A stretch of DNA of 21,880 nucleotides from UBA1181 sp963619325. Its GTDB lineage: Bacteria > Bacteroidota > Bacteroidia > Bacteroidales > Paludibacteraceae. Of the stretch, positions 7,421 through 14,989 are shown one piece after another. Made by a program: the position numbers and the translations under genes. The notes beneath the pieces were generated by a model that saw nothing but the letters and a program-made list of their open reading frames with translations, ran no database searches and was not told the DNA's origin. The stretch's first letter is position 1, and the number at the start of each line of letters is the position of its first letter. The DNA lies in the NCBI GenBank assembly GCA_963619325.1, contig CAVEVQ010000033.1, positions 1-21,880 on the forward strand, written 5' to 3'.

Positions 7421-9007
7421 CTAAGTTACAAAAAATATTTTGTTTATCGTTTGGAACACGCTGTAAACAAAGACGGCAACAAACATCGCAGAAATTCTTT
7501 TGAAACTTAGTTTCCTGACACTTAAAAACAATAAAATCATCATTATGTAAAGCCAGACCACCTCTATACTTAACATCATAACGTGTTCTCGCACTGCTCC
7601 TACCATCGTCTCCATCCATTGTATTGCTTCATTCATTCCCCAAACAATCTTATTCAAAACAAATGAAACAAGTCCCCCAAACCACGGAATCCAATGAGTC
7701 ATCCACAATGTAATCGCTAAATAAATGATGATAGATGATAATGGTATGACTACATACCCTGAGAGCCAAAAGACGTTGCTCAACTGGTGGAAATAATAGA
7801 GCGTCAACGGTAATGTTCCCAACTGCGCCGCCAGCGAGACGGACAAAAGAGACCAACAACTGTCCATAAATCGGCTTCGGAAGACGATCATATTGTAAAT
7901 AGGCTGCTGAAACATTAAAATAGACAACACTGCCAAATAACTTAATTGGAAACTGACATCAAATAGGTAACGTGGTGAATATAAAAGCATTAGAAAGGCC
8001 GATGCATACACCGAATTATAGGTAAGCGAGAGCCTTCCAAATATCACAGCCATGGAGCCTATCGTAAGCATTATGGAAGCCCGCACTACAGATGGAGAAA
8101 GCCCCGTAACAAACGTGAACATCCATAATGAACTCAAAGCCAATAATATTCGAATTTTCTTCATCTGTTCTCCCCTGAAAATCTGGGATAGAATCTTTGT
8201 GAATACAAGAAATACAACTCCTACATGTAAGCCACTCACCGCTAATATATGACTAGCTCCCGTCGTAGAATAACTTTTCCGCAAATCTTTATCCAGCAGT
8301 GTTTTATCTCCAATTGTCAAAGCCGCCAAGACTCCTAATTCTTTTCCTTCTATCTTGTTCTCTTGAAAAACACCCACCAAATATTTCTGAATGGAATGCG
8401 ATAGTCGAATAAAAGAAAATTCTTTAGTCTCCCTCAGGAAACGCCATCTATATTCGGGGATATAGAACGAACCCGAAATGCCTCGTCCTCGCAGGTACGC
8501 ATCAAAATCGAAACCGTTGAGTATTGCTTTCTTTCTGTCTTTCAATGCTTTACAATTCAGTACAATCCAATCGCCTTCTTTCAACATCAGACTTGCGCTG
8601 TCTTTCTTCAGATACAATTGTATATACACCTCTTGATGTAGGGAGTCTGGCAACATTCTTACCAGCAACTGCACACTCTTAGGCTTCTCAAACGGCACAT
8701 CCACTAACTGCACCGCAATCTCATCTCTCTGTTCCTCCTCCAACAAGGTCTGAAATGAATCTACCACTTGCGACTCTTGCCATCGCATCCGCTCCACACC
8801 CATATAAGTGAGCAACAACCCAACACCAAGTCCAAACACCCACTGGTAGACATACCGACTTTTACGATACAACATTAGGTAAGCCACCCAACAAAACAAC
8901 GCACCGACGAGCAAGGTTATAGACTGCAACCCAATGCAATACTTACCTAACAATATGCCAAATATCAGAAAAACAGCTAATCGAAAAAAGGGGTATTTGT
9001 GCAACAT
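7421..9007 (-). CDS. comEC: ComEC/Rec2-family competence channel protein, short form without C-terminal nuclease-like domain
   Basis: This polytopic inner-membrane protein has 528 residues. Residues 1-70 hold membrane spans. About 95-185 is an extracytoplasmic DUF4131/OB-like region (LKEGDWIVLNC, NGFDFDAYLRGRGISG). About 200-528 is the Competence domain with its signature around 227-263 (LAALTIGDKTLL, then STTGASHILAVSGLHVG). ComEC carries single-stranded DNA across the inner membrane during uptake. B. subtilis ComEC (776 aa) has an extra C-terminal metallo-beta-lactamase domain, and many Bacteroidetes members have a further soluble tail. Here the protein ends soon after the last membrane span and only 57 bases remain before nrnA, so that part is absent rather than frameshifted. 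No other competence gene is in the window. The ATG at 9007 follows a promoter and hairpin described separately. Confidence 0.88.
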   Translation of the reverse strand: MLHKYPFFRLAVFLIFGILLGKYCIGLQSITLLVGALFCWVAYLMLYRKSRYVYQWVFGLGVGLLLTYMGVERMRWQESQVVDSFQTLLEEEQRDEIAVQLVDVPFEKPKSVQLLVRMLPDSLHQEVYIQLYLKKDSASLMLKEGDWIVLNCKALKDRKKAILNGFDFDAYLRGRGISGSFYIPEYRWRFLRETKEFSFIRLSHSIQKYLVGVFQENKIEGKELGVLAALTIGDKTLLDKDLRKSYSTTGASHILAVSGLHVGVVFLVFTKILSQIFRGEQMKKIRILLALSSLWMFTFVTGLSPSVVRASIMLTIGSMAVIFGRLSLTYNSVYASAFLMLLYSPRYLFDVSFQLSYLAVLSILMFQQPIYNMIVFRSRFMDSCWSLLSVSLAAQLGTLPLTLYYFHQLSNVFWLSGYVVIPLSSIIIYLAITLWMTHWIPWFGGLVSFVLNKIVWGMNEAIQWMETMVGAVREHVMMLSIEVVWLYIMMILLFLSVRKLSFKRISAMFVAVFVYSVFQTINKIFFVT

Positions 9008-9030
9008 TAAAACAGGTTTTCATAAACAAA

Positions 9031-9060
9031 ACAAAAACGCTTAACTTTTAATTAAGCGTT
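9031..9060 (-). terminator. U-tailed hairpin in the comEC leader (second terminator or attenuator)
   Basis: Perfect 9-bp arms aacgcttaa (9036-9044) and ttaagcgtt (9052-9060) flank a 7-base loop. On the minus strand the stem is followed at once by TTTTTGTTTTG, giving an intrinsic-terminator layout. It lies downstream of the rpe terminator and 29 bases before the comEC ATG, so it either backs up rpe termination or limits entry into the comEC operon. Confidence 0.65.
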
Positions 9061-9061
9061 G

Positions 9062-9092
9062 TAAAGATACATATTAAAAGTCGTCTGACAAA
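9062..9092 (-). promoter_or_regulatory. Bacteroidales-type promoter for the comEC gene cluster
   Basis: Reading the minus strand, TTTG (9092-9089) is followed by exactly 19 bases and then TATCTTTA (9069-9062), a one-mismatch fit to the Bacteroides TTTG-N19-21-TAnnTTTG promoter. The expected transcription start, a few bases downstream, falls inside the upstream arm of the hairpin at 9036-9060. Confidence 0.55.
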
Positions 9093-9112
9093 ATTTCGCC
9101 ACACTACACACA

Positions 9113-9145
9113 AAACAAAAAGAGACTGCTCATCACAGTCTCTTT
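9113..9145 (-). terminator. Intrinsic terminator overlapping the end of rpe
   Basis: A perfect 10-bp stem (aaagagactg 9119-9128 with cagtctcttt 9136-9145) closes a 7-base loop. On the minus strand it is followed by TTGTTTTG, a U-rich tail. The rpe stop codon TGA (9135-9133) lies in the loop, so the last codons of the gene form the upstream arm. Confidence 0.88.
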
Positions 9146-9783
9146 AATCCTTGTATAGTCTCTTTGGGCGATTTGGCTCCAAAGACAAAACTTCCAGCCA
9201 CTAACACATCTGCTCCTGCAGCTATCAGTCGCTTACCCGTCTCATAGTTAACTCCTCCATCAATCTCAATCAACGCCGACGAGTGCTTTCTATTAATCAA
9301 CTCCTTCAATCTCACCACTTTGTCAATCGTGTTCTCAATGAAAGTCTGACCACCAAAGCCTGGATTGACCGACATCAACATTACCACGTCAACATCCCCG
9401 ATAATCTCCTCCAACACTGACACAGGCGTATGCGGATTCAACGTTACTCCTGCCTTGATACCTAACGACTTGATTTTCTGTATACTTCTGTGCAAATGCG
9501 TACACGCTTCATAGTGCACATTGATGATATCCGCGCCTGCTTTATAGAAAGGCTCGACGAAATTGTCAGGATTGACAATCATCAAATGCACGTCCAACGG
9601 CTTCTTGGAATATTTCTTAATTGCCTGAACAACTGGAATTCCAAACGAAATATTCGGGACAAACACTCCATCCATTATATCCAAGTGAAACCAATCGGCC
9701 TCACTCTCATTGATCATCTCAACATCTCTCTGCAAATTAGCAAAATCCGCAGAAAGCATTGATGGCGCTATTATCTGACTCAT
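9133..9783 (-). CDS. rpe: Ribulose-phosphate 3-epimerase
   Basis: Rpe interconverts ribulose 5-phosphate and xylulose 5-phosphate in the pentose phosphate pathway (cytoplasm). The 216-residue TIM barrel shows the N-terminal IAPSMLSADF (5-14), catalytic/metal residues H33 and D35 in FHLDIMDG, H66 in LDVHLMI, the VNPGFGGQ phosphate region (139-146) and D175 in EIDGGV. All metal ligands and both catalytic aspartates are present and the length is normal. It starts 3 bases after the stop of the DUF4377-like gene, so the two are translated from one message, and ends in its own terminator. Confidence 0.97.
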   Translation of the reverse strand: MSQIIAPSMLSADFANLQRDVEMINESEADWFHLDIMDGVFVPNISFGIPVVQAIKKYSKKPLDVHLMIVNPDNFVEPFYKAGADIINVHYEACTHLHRSIQKIKSLGIKAGVTLNPHTPVSVLEEIIGDVDVVMLMSVNPGFGGQTFIENTIDKVVRLKELINRKHSSALIEIDGGVNYETGKRLIAAGADVLVAGSFVFGAKSPKETIQGLKRL

Positions 9784-9786
9784 CGT

Positions 9787-10146
9787 TTATTTTCCTTGCG
9801 CAGCTTTTCTTGCTTCTCTCTTCTTTTTCAACTCAAGCTGCTTCATATAAGCCTCACTGTTATCACGAGCGATAGTCTTAATCACATGAATCACATCAGC
9901 ATTAGGATCATATTTCTCCACATAGATAGTGTACTCATATCCCTGCTCATAATAGAAGTTGTCAAACTCACCACAGAAATTAACCCACTCTACCTTGTCC
10001 TTACGAGAGTATCCTGGTCTAATCTTGTAACAACGCTGAGAGCCATCTACAATTCGCTCTGGCGACACCTTCATATACTCCGCCGAAAATGATAACGCTG
10101 GGAACATAAAGACACCCAACAATGCCGCAATTATAATTTTCTTCAT
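9787..10146 (-). CDS. Small secreted DUF4377-like protein
   Basis: This protein of 119 residues has a signal peptide (1 to about 22; MKKIIIAALLGVFMFPALSF then SA). The mature part has two cysteines (C39, C58) and the stretch NFYYEQGYEYTIYVEKYDPN (about 63-82), which matches the 'GF-YE-GY-Y-L-V' core I associate with DUF4377. The C-terminal ~20 residues are strongly basic (LKKKREARKAAQGK). The protein probably sits in the periplasm or outer membrane; its function is unknown. It has its own promoter and is joined to rpe with a 3-base gap, although a link to the pentose phosphate pathway is not evident. The family call is from memory of the pattern and is moderately sure; the gene itself is sure. 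Confidence 0.75.
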   Translation of the reverse strand: MKKIIIAALLGVFMFPALSFSAEYMKVSPERIVDGSQRCYKIRPGYSRKDKVEWVNFCGEFDNFYYEQGYEYTIYVEKYDPNADVIHVIKTIARDNSEAYMKQLELKKKREARKAAQGK

Positions 10147-10175
10147 ATCCTTTATTTTTAAAAAGTTCTACCTCA

Positions 10176-10206
10176 CAAAGATAACTTTTTTTTACATTTC
10201 AGCAAC
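10176..10206 (-). promoter_or_regulatory. Bacteroidales-type promoter for the DUF4377-like gene and rpe
   Basis: On the minus strand, GTTG (10206-10203) is followed by 19 bases and then TATCTTTG (10183-10176), a full match to the TAnnTTTG -7 element. It lies in the 72-base gap after the DUF3467 gene, 30 bases before the ATG at 10146. It indicates that transcription restarts here after the rpoC operon. Confidence 0.7.
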
Positions 10207-10218
10207 TTTCTGCATTTT

Positions 10219-10542
10219 TTATGCTTCACCAGATCCCTTTAACGTAAAAGGGAATGGAGAATTGAATCCTTCCGACTTTCCTTTTGCCTCGCCTAACTGC
10301 TCTTCGTACTTTTCTATATTTTCTGCCAAAGCCCGCAACAGACGTTTAGCATGCTCTGGAGTCAGAATTATACGCGATTTCACCTTCGCTTTCGGAGAAT
10401 TCGGCATTATTCGCAAAAAATCAAGTATAAACTCTGTTGATGAATGTGAGATGACTGCCATGTTTGAATAAATGCCATCCGACACTTCTTCAGGTAATTC
10501 CACACTAATCTGTTTTTTTTCCACCTTATTATCGTCTGCCAT
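10219..10542 (-). CDS. DUF3467 family protein downstream of rpoC
   Basis: This small cytoplasmic protein (107 residues, no signal peptide) belongs, as I recognise it, to DUF3467. The core is ELPEEVSDGIYSNMAVISHS (15-34), then STEFILDFLRIMPNSPKAKVKSRIILTPEHAKRLLRAL (split over about 35-72) and an acidic C-terminal helix. Family members are found in Bacteroidetes right after rpoC. No catalytic residues are evident, so it is more likely a binding or structural protein, possibly an RNA-polymerase accessory factor; that is inference from location. It is separated from rpoC by 85 bases that contain a strong hairpin, and no clear terminator follows it. Confidence 0.85.
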   Translation of the reverse strand: MADDNKVEKKQISVELPEEVSDGIYSNMAVISHSSTEFILDFLRIMPNSPKAKVKSRIILTPEHAKRLLRALAENIEKYEEQLGEAKGKSEGFNSPFPFTLKGSGEA

Positions 10543-10573
10543 ATCTTTTTATTTTTACCTGTTCTTTTTAAAT

Positions 10574-10609
10574 GACAAAGGAAACCAGCTCTCACCGATT
10601 TCCTTTGTC
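10574..10609 (-). other. Strong RNA hairpin between rpoC and the DUF3467 gene
   Basis: The arms gacaaaggaaa (10574-10584) and tttcctttgtc (10599-10609) pair perfectly over 11 bp. On the minus strand the stem can extend inward by four more pairs, two of them G-U, to a 6-base loop (UGAGAG). It begins 18 bases after the rpoC stop. It is followed by AUUUAAAAAG rather than a U tract, so it is not a classic intrinsic terminator; a processing, pausing or mRNA-protecting site is more likely. Confidence 0.7.
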
Positions 10610-10627
10610 TATGTCTACCTTCTTCTA

Positions 10628-13600
10628 TTACTCTTTTGGAACATTAACAATATTTTCAGATGTATTGTCAACATCCTCCTCTTCTACAATAGCATGCGCT
10701 TCTGCCTCGCGTTCCCTCGCACGCTCCAAGCCCTCCATAGTCTCACGAGATCCGACAATCAGTTTATCGAACTCACGTTGACCTGTACCTGCTGGAATCA
10801 AGTGTCCACAAATCACATTCTCCTTCATTCCATTCAAGTTGTCAACCTTACCACGAATAGCAGCATCCGTCAACACTTTCGTAGTTTCCTGGAAAGATGC
10901 AGCCGACATGAAGCTGCTTGTCTGCAATGCCGCACGCGTGATTCCTTGAAGTACTTGCGAAGAAACTGCAGGAATAGCATCTCTGGTTTCAACAAGTTTT
11001 CTGTCCTTTCTCTTCAAAGCACTGTTCTCATCACGAAGCTTTCTTGCAGTAACAATCTGTCCTGCCTGCATCGTTGCTGAGTCTCCTGGATTAACGACAA
11101 CCTTCTTGCCAAAGATTCTATCATTCTCCTCCATGAAATCAAGTTTGTCGACAATGTCCTTCTCTAAGAAACGAGTGTCTCCGGCATCTTGAATTTCGAC
11201 CTTACGCATCATCTGTCGTACAATCACCTCAAAGTGCTTATCATTAATCTTCACACCTTGCAAACGATAAACGTCCTGCACCTCATTAACGATGTACTCT
11301 TGCACAGCCGTTGGACCCATAATTGCAAGAATATCGGATGGAGTGATAGCACCATCAGAAAGCGGTGTACCAGCACGCACATAGTCGTTCTCCTGCACCA
11401 AGATTTGTCTTGATAATGGAACCAAATACTTCTTTACATCTCCAGTCTTCGAGGTTACCGTGATCTCTCTATTACCTCGCTTGATTTTGCCTAATGTAAT
11501 TTCACCATCGATTTCAGAAACGACAGCAGGGTTCGATGGGTTACGAGCCTCAAACAACTCGGTTACACGAGGAAGACCTCCCGTAATATCACCTGCACTA
11601 CCTACTGCACGCGGAATCTTAATCAGCAACGTACCCGGCTTAACATCTTGACCATCTTCTACCGTAACGTGAGCGCCCACAGGCAAACTATATGTTTTCA
11701 ATACATCACCTGCCACATTGACAATATGCGCCTCAGGCACCTTAGTCTTGTCCTTAGACTCAATGATGATTTTCTCCTTCAAACCAGTCGTTTCATCCGA
11801 CTCAGTCTTATATGTAACGTTTTCGATTACATTTTCAAACTTGATCTTACCAGCATACTCAATTACGATGACAGCGTTGAACGGGTCCCATTCACAAATA
11901 CGGTCGCCCTTCTTCACCATCGCTCCATTCTTAACGAACAACTTAGCACCGTAAGGGATATTGGCATTGGTCAGCGCAATTTTCGTATTTGGATCTACGA
12001 TCTTCAACTCAGCCAATCGTCCAACTACAATGTCTATTGGGTTTCCGTTTTCATCTTCAGCATCCAAGGTGCGGAGTTCTTCAATCTCAACTATACCATC
12101 ATAATGTGACGTAATTCCAGAATTTGCAGCAATATTTCCAGCCACACCTCCAACGTGGAACGTACGCAACGTCAACTGAGTTCCTGGCTCTCCGATTGAC
12201 TGTGCTGCGATAACTCCTACAGCCTCTCCTTTTTGAACCAACATACCCGTTGCCAAGTTACGTCCATAACACTTAGCACATACTCCCTTCTTTGACTCAC
12301 ATGTCAAAACGGAACGAATCTCAACGCTCTCTATCGGCGATTCTTGTATCTTTTGAGCAGCATCCTCTCTAATCTCCTCACCAGAATGGACAATAATCTC
12401 TCCCGTCAACGGATGAATGACATCGTGAACAGACACACGTCCTAAGATTCTCTCATACAGAGAAGCCACAACCTCGTCGTTGTTCTTCAACTCCGTACAA
12501 ACAAGTCCACGAAGCGTTCCGCAATCCTCCTCATTAATGATGACATCGTGCGATACATCAACCAATCGACGTGTCAAATATCCAGCATCGGCTGTCTTCA
12601 ACGCCGTATCGGCCAAACCTTTACGAGCACCGTGAGTAGAGATAAAGTACTCCAACACAGACAGACCCTCCTTAAAGTTTGACAAAATCGGATTCTCAAT
12701 GATTTGTCCTCCTTCAGCTCCAGATTTCTGAGGTTTCGCCATCAATCCACGCATACCGGACAACTGACGAATCTGCTCCTTTGATCCACGAGCTCCAGAA
12801 TCCAACATCATATATACTGAGTTAAATCCTTGGTCGTCGGCGGAAATAGTCTTCATCAAAATATTTGCCAAGTCTGCATTGACGTGCGTCCAAATATCAA
12901 TAATCTGGTTGTAACGCTCGTTGTTGGTGATGAATCCCATATTATAGTTGTTCAACACCTCCTCAACTTCAGCATATCCTTTGTTTACCAGTTCCTCTTT
13001 TTCCTTAGGAATAATCACGTTTTCCAAGTTGAACGACAAACATCCCTTGAATGCCATGTAATATCCTAAGTTCTTAATTTTGTCAAGGAAATCAGCTGTA
13101 CGAGCTACTCCACACACTTTGATTACATTACTAATGATTTCACGAAGTGATTTCTTCGTAATCAACGTGTTTACATAGCCAACCTCCTGAGGCACACATT
13201 CGTTGAAAATCAAACGACCTACCGTCGTCTCAGTCATCGTATCAACCAATTCACCTTTATCATTCAAGTCTTTTACAATCACCTTGATAGGTGCGTGCAA
13301 ATCAACTTTGTTCTCATTGTATGCAATCTGAGCCTCTTCGTTTCCATAGAAAACAAGACCCTCTCCTTTTGCACCCTTTCTTGGTTTTGTGATGTAATAC
13401 AATCCAAGAACCATATCCTGAGATGGCACCGTGATTGGGGAACCATTGGCTGGATTCAAGATATTGTGTGATGCCAACATCAGCATTTGAGCCTCTAAAA
13501 CAGCCTCATTGCCCAATGGCAAGTGAACTGCCATCTGGTCTCCATCAAAGTCCGCATTGAACGCTGTACATGCTAATGGGTGCAACTGAATGGCCTTGCC

Positions 13601-14965
13601 CTCTATCATTCGAGGTTGGAACGCCTGAATACCCAAGCGGTGCAACGTCGGAGCACGGTTCAACAACACGGGATGCCCCTTCATCACATATTCCAAAATA
13701 TCCCAAACAACGGGATCTTTTCTATCTACAATCTTCTTAGCGGACTTGACCGTCTTTACAATACCACGCTCAATCAACTTACGTATTACAAACGGCTTGT
13801 AAAGCTCCGCTGCCATATACTTTGGCAAACCACACTCGTGCATGTGCAACTCCGGACCCACAACGATTACGGAACGCGCAGAGTAATCAACACGCTTACC
13901 AAGCAAGTTTTGACGGAAACGTCCTTGCTTTCCTTTCAATGAGTCTGACAAAGATTTCAACGGACGGTTCGCATCCGTCTTTACTGCAGTCGATTTTCTT
14001 GTGTTATCAAAGAGCGAATCAACCGCCTCCTGCAACATACGCTTCTCATTACGCAAGATAACATCAGGAGCCTTAATCTCTATCAATCTCTTCAAACGAT
14101 TATTACGAATAATAACACGGCGATAGAGGTCGTTCAAGTCGGATGTCGCAAAACGACCTCCGTCCAATGGCACCAACGGACGTAATTCTGGAGGAATAAC
14201 TGGAACAATCTTCACAATCATCCACTCTGGTTTGTTTCTTCCATTAGACGCACGAAAAGCTTCTACAACCTGTAATCTTTTCAACGCTTCTGTCTTACGT
14301 TGCTGTGAAGATTCTAATCCTGCACGATTTCTCAACTCGTATGAGAGAGAATCCAAATCAACACGCTGCAACATATCGTAGATTGCCTCAGCTCCCATCT
14401 TGGCGATGAACTTGTTTGGATCAGAATCATCCAACATCTGATTCTCTTTTGGCAAAGAGTTGAGAATCTCAACATATTCTTCCTCCGTCAAAAGGTCTTG
14501 CGCTGCAATGCCATCTGCCTCTTTGATTCCTGGTTGAACAACGACAAACTTCTCGTAATAGATGACCGAGTCCAACTTTTTGGTTGGCATTCCTAACAAA
14601 TACCCTATCTTATTAGGTAAAGAACGGAAATACCAAATGTGAGCCACTGGAACTACCAACTGAATGTGCCCCATACGCTCACGACGTACTTTCTTCTCGG
14701 TAACCTCAACACCACAACGATCACAGACAATTCCTTTGTAACGGATTCTCTTGTACTTTCCACAATTACACTCGTAATCCTTTGAAGGACCAAAAATGCG
14801 CTCGCAGAACAAACCGTCACGCTCTGGCTTATATGTTCTATAGTTGATGGTCTCTGGCTTCAAGACTTCACCGCTCGACATCTCCAGAATTTCTTCTGGA
14901 GATGCGATGCCGATGGATATCTTCGTGAAAGCATTCTTTACTTTATTATCGTTTCTAAAACCCAT
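10628..14965 (-). CDS. rpoC: DNA-directed RNA polymerase subunit beta'
   Basis: This is the largest RNA polymerase subunit, 1445 residues, forming the catalytic half of the cleft. The N-terminal zinc site is C66, C68, C81 and C84 (CNCGK...CDRC). The catalytic magnesium loop NADFDGD is at 470-476 with D472, D474 and D476. The trigger-loop region is about 777-801 (STHGARKGLADTALKTA...). The second zinc site is C815, C889, C896 and C899. All are intact. The length is in the Bacteroidales range, a little longer than E. coli (1407). It begins 24 bases after rpoB. Confidence 0.99.
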   Translation of the reverse strand: MGFRNDNKVKNAFTKISIGIASPEEILEMSSGEVLKPETINYRTYKPERDGLFCERIFGPSKDYECNCGKYKRIRYKGIVCDRCGVEVTEKKVRRERMGHIQLVVPVAHIWYFRSLPNKIGYLLGMPTKKLDSVIYYEKFVVVQPGIKEADGIAAQDLLTEEEYVEILNSLPKENQMLDDSDPNKFIAKMGAEAIYDMLQRVDLDSLSYELRNRAGLESSQQRKTEALKRLQVVEAFRASNGRNKPEWMIVKIVPVIPPELRPLVPLDGGRFATSDLNDLYRRVIIRNNRLKRLIEIKAPDVILRNEKRMLQEAVDSLFDNTRKSTAVKTDANRPLKSLSDSLKGKQGRFRQNLLGKRVDYSARSVIVVGPELHMHECGLPKYMAAELYKPFVIRKLIERGIVKTVKSAKKIVDRKDPVVWDILEYVMKGHPVLLNRAPTLHRLGIQAFQPRMIEGKAIQLHPLACTAFNADFDGDQMAVHLPLGNEAVLEAQMLMLASHNILNPANGSPITVPSQDMVLGLYYITKPRKGAKGEGLVFYGNEEAQIAYNENKVDLHAPIKVIVKDLNDKGELVDTMTETTVGRLIFNECVPQEVGYVNTLITKKSLREIISNVIKVCGVARTADFLDKIKNLGYYMAFKGCLSFNLENVIIPKEKEELVNKGYAEVEEVLNNYNMGFITNNERYNQIIDIWTHVNADLANILMKTISADDQGFNSVYMMLDSGARGSKEQIRQLSGMRGLMAKPQKSGAEGGQIIENPILSNFKEGLSVLEYFISTHGARKGLADTALKTADAGYLTRRLVDVSHDVIINEEDCGTLRGLVCTELKNNDEVVASLYERILGRVSVHDVIHPLTGEIIVHSGEEIREDAAQKIQESPIESVEIRSVLTCESKKGVCAKCYGRNLATGMLVQKGEAVGVIAAQSIGEPGTQLTLRTFHVGGVAGNIAANSGITSHYDGIVEIEELRTLDAEDENGNPIDIVVGRLAELKIVDPNTKIALTNANIPYGAKLFVKNGAMVKKGDRICEWDPFNAVIVIEYAGKIKFENVIENVTYKTESDETTGLKEKIIIESKDKTKVPEAHIVNVAGDVLKTYSLPVGAHVTVEDGQDVKPGTLLIKIPRAVGSAGDITGGLPRVTELFEARNPSNPAVVSEIDGEITLGKIKRGNREITVTSKTGDVKKYLVPLSRQILVQENDYVRAGTPLSDGAITPSDILAIMGPTAVQEYIVNEVQDVYRLQGVKINDKHFEVIVRQMMRKVEIQDAGDTRFLEKDIVDKLDFMEENDRIFGKKVVVNPGDSATMQAGQIVTARKLRDENSALKRKDRKLVETRDAIPAVSSQVLQGITRAALQTSSFMSAASFQETTKVLTDAAIRGKVDNLNGMKENVICGHLIPAGTGQREFDKLIVGSRETMEGLERAREREAEAHAIVEEEDVDNTSENIVNVPKE

Positions 14966-14989
14966 TTTTGTATTTAATAAAAATGAACA

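Noticed and set aside
7413..7619. Minus-strand frame of 68 codons at the end of comEC, considered as a frameshifted C-terminal ComEC domain
   Set aside because: It lies within the comEC coding sequence in another frame and has no resemblance to a nuclease or OB domain.
10211..10224. Short inverted repeat gcat...atgc at the end of the DUF3467 gene as a terminator
   Set aside because: The stem is only four pairs and no U run follows on the minus strand.
10472..11080. Plus-strand open frame of 202 codons opposite the end of rpoC
   Set aside because: It lies antisense to conserved RpoC coding sequence and to the rpoC-DUF3467 gap; its composition looks like a shadow and no promoter is seen.
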